A DNA stretch of 64,000 bases from JBDXHU01 sp039989475 (GTDB lineage Bacteria > Pseudomonadota > Gammaproteobacteria > Pseudomonadales > Halieaceae), in NCBI GenBank assembly GCA_039989475.1, contig JBDXHU010000004.1, forward strand, positions 186,001 through 250,000. Reading direction: 5' to 3'. This document shows positions 41,822-50,479 of this stretch, piece after piece. Made by a program: the position numbers and the translations under genes. Every line of letters starts with the position of its first letter. Position 1 is the first letter of the stretch. The notes beneath the pieces were generated by a model. That model was given only the letters and a program-made list of their open reading frames with translations, was not told the origin of the DNA and made no database searches.

Positions 41822-41956
41822 AAACTGAGTATGGCGCAGTAAATGCTCACTTTTTGATCAATTTACGGTAATTCTTCACAAATTCCGGCGAAATGGACGG
41901 TTTTTACGGCATATGGGCCGATCTGGTCCCAAAACTGTCGAAACCAGCCCAGCCCA

Positions 41957-43354
41957 CTAGAACTGTGCGCTACCCGGGGTACGGGGAAACGGAATGGCAT
42001 CCCGAATGTTTTCCATACCCGTCACGTAGTTGACCAGGCGCTCAAAACCGAGGCCGAAGCCGGCGTGCGGCACCGTGCCATAACGGCGCAGGTCCCGGTA
42101 CCACTCCATCTCCCCGGCCAGTCCATGCTCCGCCATACGCGCGTCCAGCACATCGAGACGCTCCTCGCGCTGGCTGCCACCAATGATCTCACCGATGCCC
42201 GGGGCCAGCACATCCATCGCCGCCACAGTCTTGTCGTCATCATTGAGGCGCATGTAGAAGGCCTTTATTTCCTTCGGGTAATTCATCACCACCACCGGCC
42301 GACCAATGTGTTTTTCCGCCAGGTAGCGCTCATGCTCGGACTGTAAATCATTACCCCAGCTGACCGGGAACTCGAATTTTTCACCGCAGTTGTTGAGGAT
42401 GTCGACCGCCTCACTGTAGTCGAGGCGCTCGAAGCTGGAATCGACCACCGTGCGCAGCCGCTCGATTGCCGTCTTGTCGATGCGCTGGGCGAAGAAGTCC
42501 ATATCGTCACCGCACTGCTCCAGCACCTCGCTGAACACATGCTTGAGCAGGTCCTCGGCCAGGTCGGCCAGGTCATTGAGATCGGCGAAGGCGATCTCCG
42601 GTTCTACCATCCAGAACTCAGCAAGGTGCCGACTGGTATTGGAATTCTCGGCACGGAAGGTGGGGCCAAAGGTGTAGACCTTGCTCATGGCCAGGCAATA
42701 GGCCTCTACATTGAGCTGTCCGGATACGGTGAGAAAGGATTCCGCGGCAAAAAAGTCCTGGCTGAAATCAACCGCCTGCTCCGAGTCCCGCGGCAGGTTG
42801 GCCAGGTCCAGGGTGCTGACCCGAAACAACTCACCGGCGCCCTCGCAATCGCTGGCGGTGATGATGGGCGTGTTGATCCAGTGGAAATCGCGTCGGAAGA
42901 AGTAATCGTGAATGGCATGTGCCAGCACCGTGCGCACCCGGGTGATAGCGCCGAAGGTATTGGTGCGCGGTCGCAGGTGCGCCACCGTCCGCAGGTATTC
43001 AAATGTGTGACGCTTCTTGGCGATGGGATAGGATTCGGCATCGTCCACCCAACCGACGACCGTGACTGCGGTGGCCTGGATCTCAACCGATTGGCCCTTG
43101 CCCTGGGACTCAACCAACTCGCCACTGACTTCCACGGCACAACCGGTGGTGATGTGCAGTACCTCCTGCTCGTAGTTATCCAACTCATTCGGTACAACCG
43201 CCTGGATCGGATCGAAGCTACTGCCATCGTGAATGGCGAGGAAGGAAATGCCCGCCTTGGAGTCTCGTTTGCTGCGAATCCAGCCGCGCACCGTGACCTG
43301 TTCGCCGATGCTGGTCTCGCCCTTGAGGGCGGCTGCTACAGTAGTGATACCCAT
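41957..43354 (-). CDS. asnS: Asparaginyl-tRNA synthetase
   Basis: This class IIb synthetase charges tRNA-Asn. The start at 43354 (MGITTVAAALKGETSIGEQV) has GGAG seven nt upstream, giving 465 residues. It has the N-terminal OB fold (VRGWIRSKRDSKAGISFLAIHDGSSF), motif 2-like FRAENSNTSRHLAEFWMVEPE and motif 3 GFGLGFERLVNYVTGMENIRDAIPFPR. Full length. Confidence 0.97.
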   Translation of the reverse strand: MGITTVAAALKGETSIGEQVTVRGWIRSKRDSKAGISFLAIHDGSSFDPIQAVVPNELDNYEQEVLHITTGCAVEVSGELVESQGKGQSVEIQATAVTVVGWVDDAESYPIAKKRHTFEYLRTVAHLRPRTNTFGAITRVRTVLAHAIHDYFFRRDFHWINTPIITASDCEGAGELFRVSTLDLANLPRDSEQAVDFSQDFFAAESFLTVSGQLNVEAYCLAMSKVYTFGPTFRAENSNTSRHLAEFWMVEPEIAFADLNDLADLAEDLLKHVFSEVLEQCGDDMDFFAQRIDKTAIERLRTVVDSSFERLDYSEAVDILNNCGEKFEFPVSWGNDLQSEHERYLAEKHIGRPVVVMNYPKEIKAFYMRLNDDDKTVAAMDVLAPGIGEIIGGSQREERLDVLDARMAEHGLAGEMEWYRDLRRYGTVPHAGFGLGFERLVNYVTGMENIRDAIPFPRTPGSAQF

Positions 43355-43421
43355 GATCGCTCCGGAAAAAAGCGCAAGCATACTGGATTGTAGGCGGCAC
43401 AGGCAAAATCGAAGGTTTGCT

Positions 43422-43955
43422 TCACCGGTCTATGGGGGTGATCTTGCTGCCCTCGAGGGTCAGGTTGTACATCAAACCCTTGTTGGAAAACACGAATCCA
43501 ATGATCGGTGCCTTGGCCGTGGAGGTGTCGATAGAACCACCAAGACCTTCCTTGACGAAGGCAACACTGCCATCAACCCCGGCCTCCCAACCTTTGCTGC
43601 GCCGAAATTTGCGCAGGGCGGAGGGTTTCATAAACAAAATGATACCGGCCCGGGACTGGGCTCCCATCTGCAGACCAAAAGAGCCGCCGGAGGTGGAGTA
43701 GTAGGCGGTGGATTTGCCATCGACCAACAGCGCGCCCTCGCCATACTCCGCCCCGATACCGAAGCCCACTTTGAGAATCTCGGGGAACACCAACACACCC
43801 GCCGCCTCATCCATCAACTCTGCAGCAGCCGGAGATTCCTTGCGAAAGGTCTGCATGGCATCCGCCACCCTGGCATCAATCACCGCGCGGGAGGCGGCCT
43901 GGGCCGGGTTCAGACTGACCGTCAGGGCCAGCAGCAGTATCAGCAGGCGCATCAT
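43422..43955 (-). CDS. Exported SYLF-domain lipid-binding protein
   Basis: The 177-residue product starts with MMRLLILLLALTVSLNPAQA, a Sec signal peptide cut before AS (a second ATG three nt on has a better ribosome-binding distance). The rest is a SYLF/DUF500 domain: FRKESPAAAELMDEAAGVLVFPEI, KVGFGIGAEYGEGALLVDGK, YYSTSGGSFGLQMGAQSRAGIILFM. SYLF domains bind phosphoinositides or other lipids in eukaryotes; the bacterial role is unclear. It starts four nt after the SDR gene. Confidence 0.88.
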   Translation of the reverse strand: MMRLLILLLALTVSLNPAQAASRAVIDARVADAMQTFRKESPAAAELMDEAAGVLVFPEILKVGFGIGAEYGEGALLVDGKSTAYYSTSGGSFGLQMGAQSRAGIILFMKPSALRKFRRSKGWEAGVDGSVAFVKEGLGGSIDTSTAKAPIIGFVFSNKGLMYNLTLEGSKITPIDR

Positions 43956-43959
43956 CTTC

Positions 43960-44907
43960 TCAGTTTCCCAACTCAAATTCTTGCCCGACCAACTGCTCTG
44001 ACAAACTCCAGAGCCGCTCGGCTGCCTCCGGGTCCAGGGCATAGGGCTCGTAACCATTATCCATGTTGTCGGGATTAACTGCCGCAACCTGGCAATCTTC
44101 CAGGTACAGACCACCCTTGCCTTCCAGCTCAGGGCTGGTCGCAGCCCAGACACTGGTCGCCGCGCCCGCTGGTATGGACTTGAAGCCCACCGTGCGCTGG
44201 CTGGCGCGCTCCATCAAGTCACTGATATCAGACTCCTCCAGGTGGCGACCCAGTTCAGTGACAATCATGCCGGGATGCACCGCGTTCGCGGTTACCCCGG
44301 CGGAGGCGAGGCGCCGGTTGAGGGCAACGGAAAAAAGGGCGTTGGCAGTCTTGGACTGGCCGTAGGCGACCCATTTGTCGTAGTCGCGATGTTCAAAGTT
44401 GGGGTCGTCAAAATCCACCTGGCTAAAGCGATGACCCGCCGAACTCAAATTCACGACCCGGGACGGTGCGGCCGCCAGCAGGGATGGCGCCAGTAAACAG
44501 GTGAACAGGAAGTGTCCCAGGTGGTTGGTGCCGAATTGCAGTTCAAAACCGTCTTTGGTTTGCGCCTGCGGACAAGCCATAACCCCAGCGTTATTAATTA
44601 GCAGATCTACTTTGGGGTAGCGGCTGGTTAAGGCCTCGGCCGCTGCGCGAATACTGGCCAGGTCTGAGAGATCCATGACGAATCCATCTATGAGCGCGTC
44701 CGGCTGCAGCTCGGCCAGCGCGTCCAGCGTAGCCAGTTGGCTCTCCTCCGTGCGCGTCATCATCACTATTTTGGCGCCGGCTGCCGCTAACACCCGAGCG
44801 GTTTCGAAACCCAGACCCGCGCCGACCCCGGTGATGACAGCGACCTTACCGACCAGCCGGGTACCTGCGATAACCTCGTCTGTCGTACTCTCGTGATTGA
44901 AAGCCAT
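43960..44907 (-). CDS. Short-chain dehydrogenase/reductase
   Basis: The 315-residue product resembles the retinol dehydrogenase/WW-oxidoreductase-like subgroup. It has the cofactor motif VITGVGAGLGFETARVLAAAGAKIV (TGxxxGxG, about 24-48), LINNAGVMACP, a Ser in NLSSAGH, and YxxxK in AYGQSKTANAL. A basic/Thr residue after the first strand (TRTEES) suits NADP. It precedes the SYLF gene by four nt. Substrate unknown. Confidence 0.92.
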   Translation of the reverse strand: MAFNHESTTDEVIAGTRLVGKVAVITGVGAGLGFETARVLAAAGAKIVMMTRTEESQLATLDALAELQPDALIDGFVMDLSDLASIRAAAEALTSRYPKVDLLINNAGVMACPQAQTKDGFELQFGTNHLGHFLFTCLLAPSLLAAAPSRVVNLSSAGHRFSQVDFDDPNFEHRDYDKWVAYGQSKTANALFSVALNRRLASAGVTANAVHPGMIVTELGRHLEESDISDLMERASQRTVGFKSIPAGAATSVWAATSPELEGKGGLYLEDCQVAAVNPDNMDNGYEPYALDPEAAERLWSLSEQLVGQEFELGN

Positions 44908-45021
44908 TTCTTATTATTCCTGTGAATAGTCCTGCGGTATATTCAGATTAGTGCATAGGATTGAACACTGCCCGGCGTACAATGACAATCACCAAAGTAC
45001 AAAAATGGACATGGAGATAAA

Positions 45022-45402
45022 ATGGGCCGCAAAAAACTGAGCAAGGCTAACTACCTGAGCTTTGCCACCTTTCGGAAAAATGGCGCCGAGGTGGCAACCC
45101 CGGTCTGGTTCGCCGAAGAGGACGATGTTTTCTACATTTTTTCCGCAGGCGAGGCCGGCAAGGTCAAGCGGCTGCGCAATTCTTCCCGCGCGCGCATCGC
45201 CGCCTGCACGGTGAGTGGCAAACTGACCGGTGATTGGGTGGAGGCCGACGGCTACCTGCTGAACGAGGAGGCCGAGGCCGACGAGGCGCTGGCCGCCCTG
45301 CGCCGCAAGTACGGCTGGCAGATGCGGTTCACCGACCTGTTCAGCTGCCTCAGCGGCAAAATGGGCCAGCGAGCCTATATCAAAGTGATAGCACGGGACT
45401 AA
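45022..45402 (+). CDS. PPOX-fold (pyridoxamine oxidase-like) flavin/F420 enzyme
   Basis: The 126-residue protein has the split-barrel fold signatures SFATFRKNGAEVATPVWFAEEDDVFYIFSAGEAGKVKRLRNSSRARIA in broken form (FRKNGAEVATPVWF, GKVKRLRNSSRA) and ends AYIKVIARD, typical of the PPOX class F420-dependent group. Cofactor cannot be fixed by inspection. GGAG seven nt upstream supports the ATG. It is divergent from the SDR gene and convergent with the TPR lipoprotein gene, from which it is separated by one nt. Confidence 0.85.
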   Translation: MGRKKLSKANYLSFATFRKNGAEVATPVWFAEEDDVFYIFSAGEAGKVKRLRNSSRARIAACTVSGKLTGDWVEADGYLLNEEAEADEALAALRRKYGWQMRFTDLFSCLSGKMGQRAYIKVIARD

Positions 45403-45403
45403 A

Positions 45404-46603
45404 TCAGGACGTCGAGGCCGGGTAATCGACTACGGCCACGGTGTCGTCATTGACCTGCTTCAAAAACTGCAGGTATTGCTCACGCTCCCCCACCAGGCGT
45501 GAGCGTTCTATAGCCTGCTCCAGCAAGGGGATACTGCGGTCCGGCTCGTGCTTGGCGTAGTAGAGCTGGGCCAGGCGGAAGTAGAACTCGGCATCGGAAT
45601 CCTTGAGGGCGATCGCCTCGCGAACATGATCAATAGCCTGATCCAGGTTACCGGCCTGTTGGGCCAGGTCGCCCAGGTAGTAATGGTAGTAGGGATTGCG
45701 CTGCCGGTAGCGCTGCACCTGCTGCTCCCAGTAGCTCGCCTTGTCCTGCAATCCCTGGCGGCTGTATAGCACCGCCAGGTTATTCATGGCCGAACGTGAG
45801 TTGCCGTTAATTGACAGCGCTGTCATATAGGCCTCCTCCGCGCCGGCATCCTCCTCTGCAAGCCGGTATATCGCACCCAGGTTGGTCCACAGGTAGTCAA
45901 TTCGACTGCCCAACTCCAGCGCTCGCAAAGCCTGGGCATAGGCAAGGTCGTAACGCCGTTTAAGCAGCGCGTCCATGGCCAGGTTGCCGTGATAGAGCGC
46001 GAATGCCTCCCTATCCTTAAGCCTGTCTGCCGAGGCGACCTGCTCGCGTGAGAGCGGCTTGATATCCACCACATACTGCTCGCCGTTGCGCAGGGTCACA
46101 AACACATTCACGTGTTTGCGCAGCGCCACCTGGTCGCCGTGCCGCGACCATTCCGGGCGCAGTGAAACCGATAGATAACTGGCGTCCAGCCCCGCATAGC
46201 GGGCCAGGGCGATAAACAGGTGGGCATAGCTGAGGCAATTGGCGTAGCCGCTGGCAAAGACATCGGCAGCACTGCCGTCGGCGGAGGGGTCGTACTCAAT
46301 ACCGACCAGAGCCGGACTCAACAGGCTCTTGTGCAATATCCGCAGCCGCTGACGCTGATCACCGTGCCGTACGTAGCGATCGACGAATTCCCGCATTTCA
46401 TCGTTGAGCTGCAGCAACCGCGGCGTTGATACGCTAGCCAGGGCAAGTTCGGCAGTATAGTTGCCAGCCTCAGTGGGCAGGGCTGGCAGGGTTTTTGGAT
46501 CAGGCGTGCTGACCAGGGTGTTGGCGCAGCCAAGCAACAGCAGTACGGCCAGGCTGGCCGCGGCCCGGTGCAGAACAGCTGAAAACTGCCGGCCTGTCAC
46601 CAT
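45404..46603 (-). CDS. Lipoprotein with transglutaminase-like and TPR domains
   Basis: From the ATG at 46603 (GAGG seven nt upstream) it has 399 residues. The N-terminus is a lipoprotein signal (SLAVLLLLGC lipobox). A transglutaminase-like domain (about 55-190) has the Cys motif YANCLSYAHLFIALARYAGLDA and a later His/Asp (KHVNVFVTL, VDIKPL). Then about five TPRs (ALELGSRIDYLWTNLGAIYRLA, SRSAMNNLAVLYSRQG). The catalytic Cys is present. It may be an envelope scaffold or peptidase-like enzyme; its partner is not visible. Confidence 0.85.
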   Translation of the reverse strand: MVTGRQFSAVLHRAAASLAVLLLLGCANTLVSTPDPKTLPALPTEAGNYTAELALASVSTPRLLQLNDEMREFVDRYVRHGDQRQRLRILHKSLLSPALVGIEYDPSADGSAADVFASGYANCLSYAHLFIALARYAGLDASYLSVSLRPEWSRHGDQVALRKHVNVFVTLRNGEQYVVDIKPLSREQVASADRLKDREAFALYHGNLAMDALLKRRYDLAYAQALRALELGSRIDYLWTNLGAIYRLAEEDAGAEEAYMTALSINGNSRSAMNNLAVLYSRQGLQDKASYWEQQVQRYRQRNPYYHYYLGDLAQQAGNLDQAIDHVREAIALKDSDAEFYFRLAQLYYAKHEPDRSIPLLEQAIERSRLVGEREQYLQFLKQVNDDTVAVVDYPASTS

Positions 46604-46717
46604 CTTCATTCCTCTCTGTGCACGCATAAACGGCACACCCCAAGTATAACTCAATTGCCGCCTGTGCAGTTTGACCACCGCTGCGCCTACAAATTCCCGG
46701 CGCAGCACATCGATACC

Positions 46718-46760
46718 TTGACCTGCATCAAGGCCAATCCGAGGGGGCCGCACTACTATA
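46718..46760 (+). promoter_or_regulatory. FNR/ANR-type class II promoter
   Basis: TTGAC-CTGC-ATCAA (46718-46731) matches TTGAT-N4-ATCAA with one change. An extended -10-like TACTAT/ACTATA lies at 46754-46760. With a start near 46766 the box centre falls at about -41.5, the position used by FNR-type activators. The next gene, 43-residue protein at 46793, follows within 30 nt. Confidence 0.65.
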
Positions 46761-46792
46761 AGCACATAGGCATTCTTGAAGGGAGCAAGGAA

Positions 46793-46924
46793 ATGACTGA
46801 GCACGCGTTAATGCAAGACACCCAGGAAGATATCGACACCATGCGTAACCTGCGCAATTTTGTCGGGCTCTTTATCGGTTTCTCTGTGTTTATGGCGTTG
46901 GGAGTCGCGTTCTTCGCACCCTGA
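46793..46924 (+). CDS. Small single-span membrane protein behind FNR-like promoter
   Basis: The 43-residue product starts at the ATG at 46793 with AAGGA upstream. It has an acidic N-terminus (MTEHALMQDTQEDIDTMRN) and one C-terminal membrane helix (FVGLFIGFSVFMALGVAFFAP). A frame reaching to 46655 exists but its extra residues have no ribosome-binding site and lie across the promoter. A terminator follows 32 nt after the stop, so it is an independent unit. The size and control recall small respiratory-complex subunits such as CcoQ or CydX, but I see no sequence match. Confidence 0.75.
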   Translation: MTEHALMQDTQEDIDTMRNLRNFVGLFIGFSVFMALGVAFFAP

Positions 46925-46955
46925 TTAGCAATGGTTTCATGGGCCTGAGCCTCCT

Positions 46956-46984
46956 GGCCGACTTTATAAGTCGGCCTTTTTTTT
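46956..46984 (+). terminator. Rho-independent terminator of the small membrane protein gene
   Basis: GGCCGACTT (46956-46964) pairs perfectly with AAGTCGGCC (46968-46976) around a 3-nt loop, followed by eight T residues. Confidence 0.95.
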
Positions 46985-47053
46985 GCCTGCGCATTTTCAA
47001 CTAAGCAGCAAGCAGCCGCTATCTTCATCCAGGGCAGCACGGATGCCGTTCTT

Positions 47054-47149
47054 GGTCGGTTGTGCACGGCGGGGCCGTATGCGGCAAGGATGCCGCATCC
47101 GAGCCGCCATGGACGGCTTCACGGCGTGCCCTGCCGTGCACAACCGACC
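47054..47149. repeat. Hairpin element 3 (96 bp, 17-bp perfect arms)
   Basis: GGTCGGTTGTGCACGGC (47054-47070) is the exact reverse complement of 47133-47149. The interior, read in reverse, has CACGCCGTGAAG, CCGTCCATGG, GGCTCGG, and a hairpin around GCGGCATCCTTGCCGC, matching the core layout of elements 1 and 2. The element lies just past the cysH 3' end. The adjoining 46985-47053 holds nothing recognisable. Confidence 0.85.
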
Positions 47150-47180
47150 GAGAGCGGCAGAATCACACGGTATATCTAGC

Positions 47181-47807
47181 TCAGGCAGCAGTGTGCAAAC
47201 CGCACTCGCGGCCATCGTGTACCTTGGTAGGGTCGAAGTAATGGCGGCAGCTGGGAAGTGCGTGGGCCTCCATGTATTGCTCAACCTGATCTTCAGACCA
47301 GTAGAAAATCGGCGCCACCTTGATGATGCCGCGGGCATCCAGGCTGACAATATCCAGACCCTGGCGGTGCTCGGTTTCTTCCTTGCGAATACCCGTCAGC
47401 CAAACCTCCGGCTTGAGATCCTCAAGCGCCCGGGCGAAGGGTTCCAGCTTCACCTGGCGGGTGAACTCCTCGTGCAAAGCCTCATCCTGGATGGTCGGAA
47501 CACCGCCCATAATCGCATTGCGCCGCTCCGAGGTGACCTCGGGCGAGTAGATACGCATATCAAGCTTGAGCTCGCGAATCAGTTTTTCCGCGACCAGGTA
47601 GGTATCGCGCAGGTTGTAACCAGTATCCACCCACACCACCGGCACCTCCGGGTCCTGTTGGCTGACGAGGTGTAGCATTAGGGCAGCATTGCGACCAAAA
47701 CTGGTGGTATTGATGGTGGGCTTTTGCAAGGACAGCGCCCAGCGCACGATCTCGTCGGGCTCGGCGTCGCGCAGCTGCGCGTTAATACTGTCAAAATCCA
47801 GCTCCAC
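47181..47807 (-). CDS. cysH: Phosphoadenylyl-sulfate reductase CysH
   Basis: CysH reduces PAPS (or APS) to sulfite in assimilation. The 208-residue product has TTSFGRNAALMLHLVSQ (nucleotide-binding SxG-like region), VVWVDTGYNLRDTYLVAEKL, WLTGIRKEETEHR and the catalytic C-terminal ECGLH. The CC...CxxC cysteines of the [4Fe-4S] APS reductases are absent, which points to PAPS as substrate. It is shorter than E. coli CysH (244), mainly at the N-terminus; AACGCGCAG precedes nothing more upstream in frame. Confidence 0.93.
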   Translation of the reverse strand: MELDFDSINAQLRDAEPDEIVRWALSLQKPTINTTSFGRNAALMLHLVSQQDPEVPVVWVDTGYNLRDTYLVAEKLIRELKLDMRIYSPEVTSERRNAIMGGVPTIQDEALHEEFTRQVKLEPFARALEDLKPEVWLTGIRKEETEHRQGLDIVSLDARGIIKVAPIFYWSEDQVEQYMEAHALPSCRHYFDPTKVHDGRECGLHTAA

Positions 47808-48012
47808 GGGATGGGCTACCTGATTATGTGTCCGGGGAAAAAAGCCTATTAAATCAAATTCGGCCTGACAAATACCTAATCTTTATATGGATATGTCGAC
47901 CTCGACCCGGTGATCCATTTAGCCAGCAAATTTTGGCACTGTCTGAACATTGCAGCCACACCGACCGAGGCCGGATACTAGGCCACTGTAAAAACTGTTA
48001 GAGGCAGGCCTC

Positions 48013-49140
48013 ATGAAAAACCAACTCTGCGAAAAACTGGGGATTGAATACCCGATCTTTGCGTTTACCCATTGCCGCGACGTCGTGGTCGCGGTCAGCA
48101 AGGCCGGTGGCATCGGCGTGTTGGGCGCGGTCGGTTTCAGCCCGGAGCAGCTCAAGGAGGAACTGGACTGGATCGAAGAGCACATTGGCGACAAGCCCTA
48201 CGGCGTGGATATCGTAATTCCACAGAAGTATGAGGGCATGGGCGAGATGAGTGCCGACGAAATGGAAGCGCAACTGCAGAAAATGATCCCCCAGGAGCAT
48301 ATCGACTTCGCCCAGAAACTGTTGGCGGACGCAGGTGTACCGGAGTGGCCCGATGGCACTACCAGCATGGGCCTGATGGGCTGGACCGAGGCTACCGCCA
48401 CCCCCTTGCTGGAAGAGGCGCTGACCCGGCCCGGCTGCAAGATGATCGCCAACGCCCTGGGCACCCCGCCAGCGGACAAAATCAAGATGGTGCAGGACAG
48501 CGGCCGCCTGATCGGCGCCCTCTGTGGCAAGGTTAAACAGGCGGTGGCCCATAAAGAAGCCGGGCTGGATTTCGTCGTTGGCCAGGGCGGTGAAGGCGGC
48601 GGTCACACCGGCGATATCGGTTCCATCGTGTTATGGCCGCAAATGATTGATGCGATCGGCGATACACCCTTCCTCGCCGCAGGCGGTATCGGCAATGGCC
48701 GCCAGATCGCAGCCGCTCTCGCCATGGGCGCGGCCGGTGTCTGGACCGGCTCCCTGTGGCTGACAGTGGAAGAAGCCCACACCCAACCGGCGCAGAAACA
48801 GTCCCTGCTCGACGCGGGCAGCGGCGACACCGTACGCTCGCGCTCCTGGACTGGCAAAACCTGCCGTATGCTTAAGAACCAGTGGACCGAGGCCTGGGAC
48901 CGCCCGGACACCCCCGAACCACTGGGCATGCCACTGCAGGGATTGGTGACCTCGGACGGAATGCGCCGGACTTCAAGCTATGCCGACCAGGGCGATTGCC
49001 AGAAGGTCGCCTTTAATCCCTGCGGACAGGTCATCGGCCAGATCAATGAAGTGGAAAGTTGCCGCAACGTCATGTTCCGACTGCTGGACGAGTATGTGGA
49101 TGCCGTTGAAAAGGCGGGCTCTATGCTGCCGGAGGCCTAG
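48013..49140 (+). CDS. Nitronate monooxygenase family FMN enzyme
   Basis: The 375-residue TIM-barrel protein has FAFTHCRDVVVAVSKAGGIGVLGAV-type N-terminal strands, VVGQGGEGGGHTGDIGS (about 193-209; the GGHTG motif of the 2-nitropropane dioxygenase class), FLAAGGIGNGRQIAAALAMGAAGVWTGSLWL for FMN phosphate binding, and a long C-terminus. The family oxidises alkyl nitronates but many members act on other substrates, including enoyl-ACP-like reductions. Substrate unknown. It is convergent with the antiporter gene. Confidence 0.9.
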   Translation: MKNQLCEKLGIEYPIFAFTHCRDVVVAVSKAGGIGVLGAVGFSPEQLKEELDWIEEHIGDKPYGVDIVIPQKYEGMGEMSADEMEAQLQKMIPQEHIDFAQKLLADAGVPEWPDGTTSMGLMGWTEATATPLLEEALTRPGCKMIANALGTPPADKIKMVQDSGRLIGALCGKVKQAVAHKEAGLDFVVGQGGEGGGHTGDIGSIVLWPQMIDAIGDTPFLAAGGIGNGRQIAAALAMGAAGVWTGSLWLTVEEAHTQPAQKQSLLDAGSGDTVRSRSWTGKTCRMLKNQWTEAWDRPDTPEPLGMPLQGLVTSDGMRRTSSYADQGDCQKVAFNPCGQVIGQINEVESCRNVMFRLLDEYVDAVEKAGSMLPEA

Positions 49141-49143
49141 CGC

Positions 49144-50349
49144 TCAGGCCGCCGGGCTGCTGAGCCGGCGTGCCAGCCGCTGAGCCCAGGCATTCGCCGT
49201 GAGTCCGTGGGCAATGACGCAAAGCGTGACGGTGCAAACCACGGTATGAATAAGCACTGACTCGGCCGGCAGGTCCGAGGCGCCGACGATAATCAGGAAA
49301 ACGATACTGGCCAAACCGCGTGGGCCAAACCAGGCCAGGAACAGCTTGGTCTCGAATATTTCGCCGGAGCCCGTCAGCGCAATAACCACCGGCAACATCC
49401 TGATCACGGTGAGACTCAACAGGGAGTAGAGCACTACATCCCAGGTCATGTTGGCCCAGTACTGGCCCATCACAGCGGCACCAAAGACCACCCAGGTCAG
49501 CATCGCCAGCAACTCGGAAATACCCTCCCCGGCCAGCACCAGTTTGTGTGTTTTGTCTTTAGCGAGATAACCGAACAAGAGGCCGCCGGTGAAAGCGGCT
49601 ATATAGCCACTACCGTGCAGGGTCTGGGCGGTGGCGAAACAGGCCAGGGCCAGGGTGACCACGGGTATCTGCAGCCAGATTGTCGTAATCCAGTCACGAC
49701 GCTCACAAAAGCGCAGTATCGCCACCCCCAGCGTCACCAGTACCGCGGCGACCAGCACACCAATGCCCAGCTCTTCCGCCACCAGGGTGAGGGCCAGCTC
49801 GGTGCTCTCGTCCTGGTGGGTTGCGCCCGTGGCCAGGGCCAGGAACACGAATAACACGGGCACGCAGAGTCCGTCATTCAATCCGCTTTCGGCGTTCAAG
49901 CCTTCCCGCACGCGCGCCGGCACCGCCTTGTTGGAGACTACACCCTTGCCCAGGGCGGCATCCGTCGCCGCCAGCATGGTAGCCAAAAGGCAGAGCTCAA
50001 ACAGCGATACCGCCGGGAACACCAGAGTGCCAACATAGGTACCGAGGGCGATACAAAGCGGCAGTCCCAGCAACAGCATGCGCCTGGGAATCCTGGAGTG
50101 GCTGCGCAGAATATTGAGGTCGGCGTTGGCAGCATCGATAAACAGCACCAGCGCCAGGGTTAGATCAGCAAGAACCCGCAGCTCCACGGTCTTGATATCC
50201 AGATCCATGAAACCCAGGCCGACCGGTCCCGCCAGCAATCCGAAGATGATGAAAATCATGGGGCCAGTAACAAAACTGCGCTCCACCCGGCCGGCGATGG
50301 CGGCAAAGATAAATGCGAATACGGTCAGTGTTGCCAGGTCAGCATACAT
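49144..50349 (-). CDS. Cation:proton antiporter (NhaP/CPA1 type)
   Basis: The 401-residue protein has about 12 membrane segments. The central motif ATMLAATDAALGKGVVSNKAVPARVREGLNAESGLNDGLCVPVLFVF contains the ND-like pair (NDG) of CPA1 antiporters, given here in pieces (AATDAALG, NAESGLNDGLCVP). FAWFGPRG-like LAWFGPRGLASIVFLIIV in the late helices is also typical of NhaP. It exchanges Na+ or K+ for protons; the ion cannot be read off. A single gene, ending three nt after the nitronate monooxygenase stop. Confidence 0.92.
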   Translation of the reverse strand: MYADLATLTVFAFIFAAIAGRVERSFVTGPMIFIIFGLLAGPVGLGFMDLDIKTVELRVLADLTLALVLFIDAANADLNILRSHSRIPRRMLLLGLPLCIALGTYVGTLVFPAVSLFELCLLATMLAATDAALGKGVVSNKAVPARVREGLNAESGLNDGLCVPVLFVFLALATGATHQDESTELALTLVAEELGIGVLVAAVLVTLGVAILRFCERRDWITTIWLQIPVVTLALACFATAQTLHGSGYIAAFTGGLLFGYLAKDKTHKLVLAGEGISELLAMLTWVVFGAAVMGQYWANMTWDVVLYSLLSLTVIRMLPVVIALTGSGEIFETKLFLAWFGPRGLASIVFLIIVGASDLPAESVLIHTVVCTVTLCVIAHGLTANAWAQRLARRLSSPAA

Positions 50350-50402
50350 ACGAAACTTCCAGACAGTTTGGTGCGGGTATGTTAACCCACTGTTAAGCCA
50401 CT

Positions 50403-50479
50403 ATGCCGCAACTATGCCGCAACCATGCCGCAACCATGCCGCAACCATGCCTCAACTATGCGGCAACTATGCGGCAACC
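50403..50479. repeat. Seven-copy 11-nt tandem repeat overlapping the parA 3' end
   Basis: The unit is ATGCCGCAACY (Y = C or T), seven copies with small changes, at 50403-50479. The last 13 nt lie inside parA, where the repeat encodes the terminal Val-Ala-Ala-stop. Copies further out appear to be duplications of that gene end. Confidence 0.9.

Noticed and set aside
46655..46792. N-terminal extension of the 43-residue membrane protein
   Set aside because: The extension would run through the promoter, has no Shine-Dalgarno and reads as non-coding composition.
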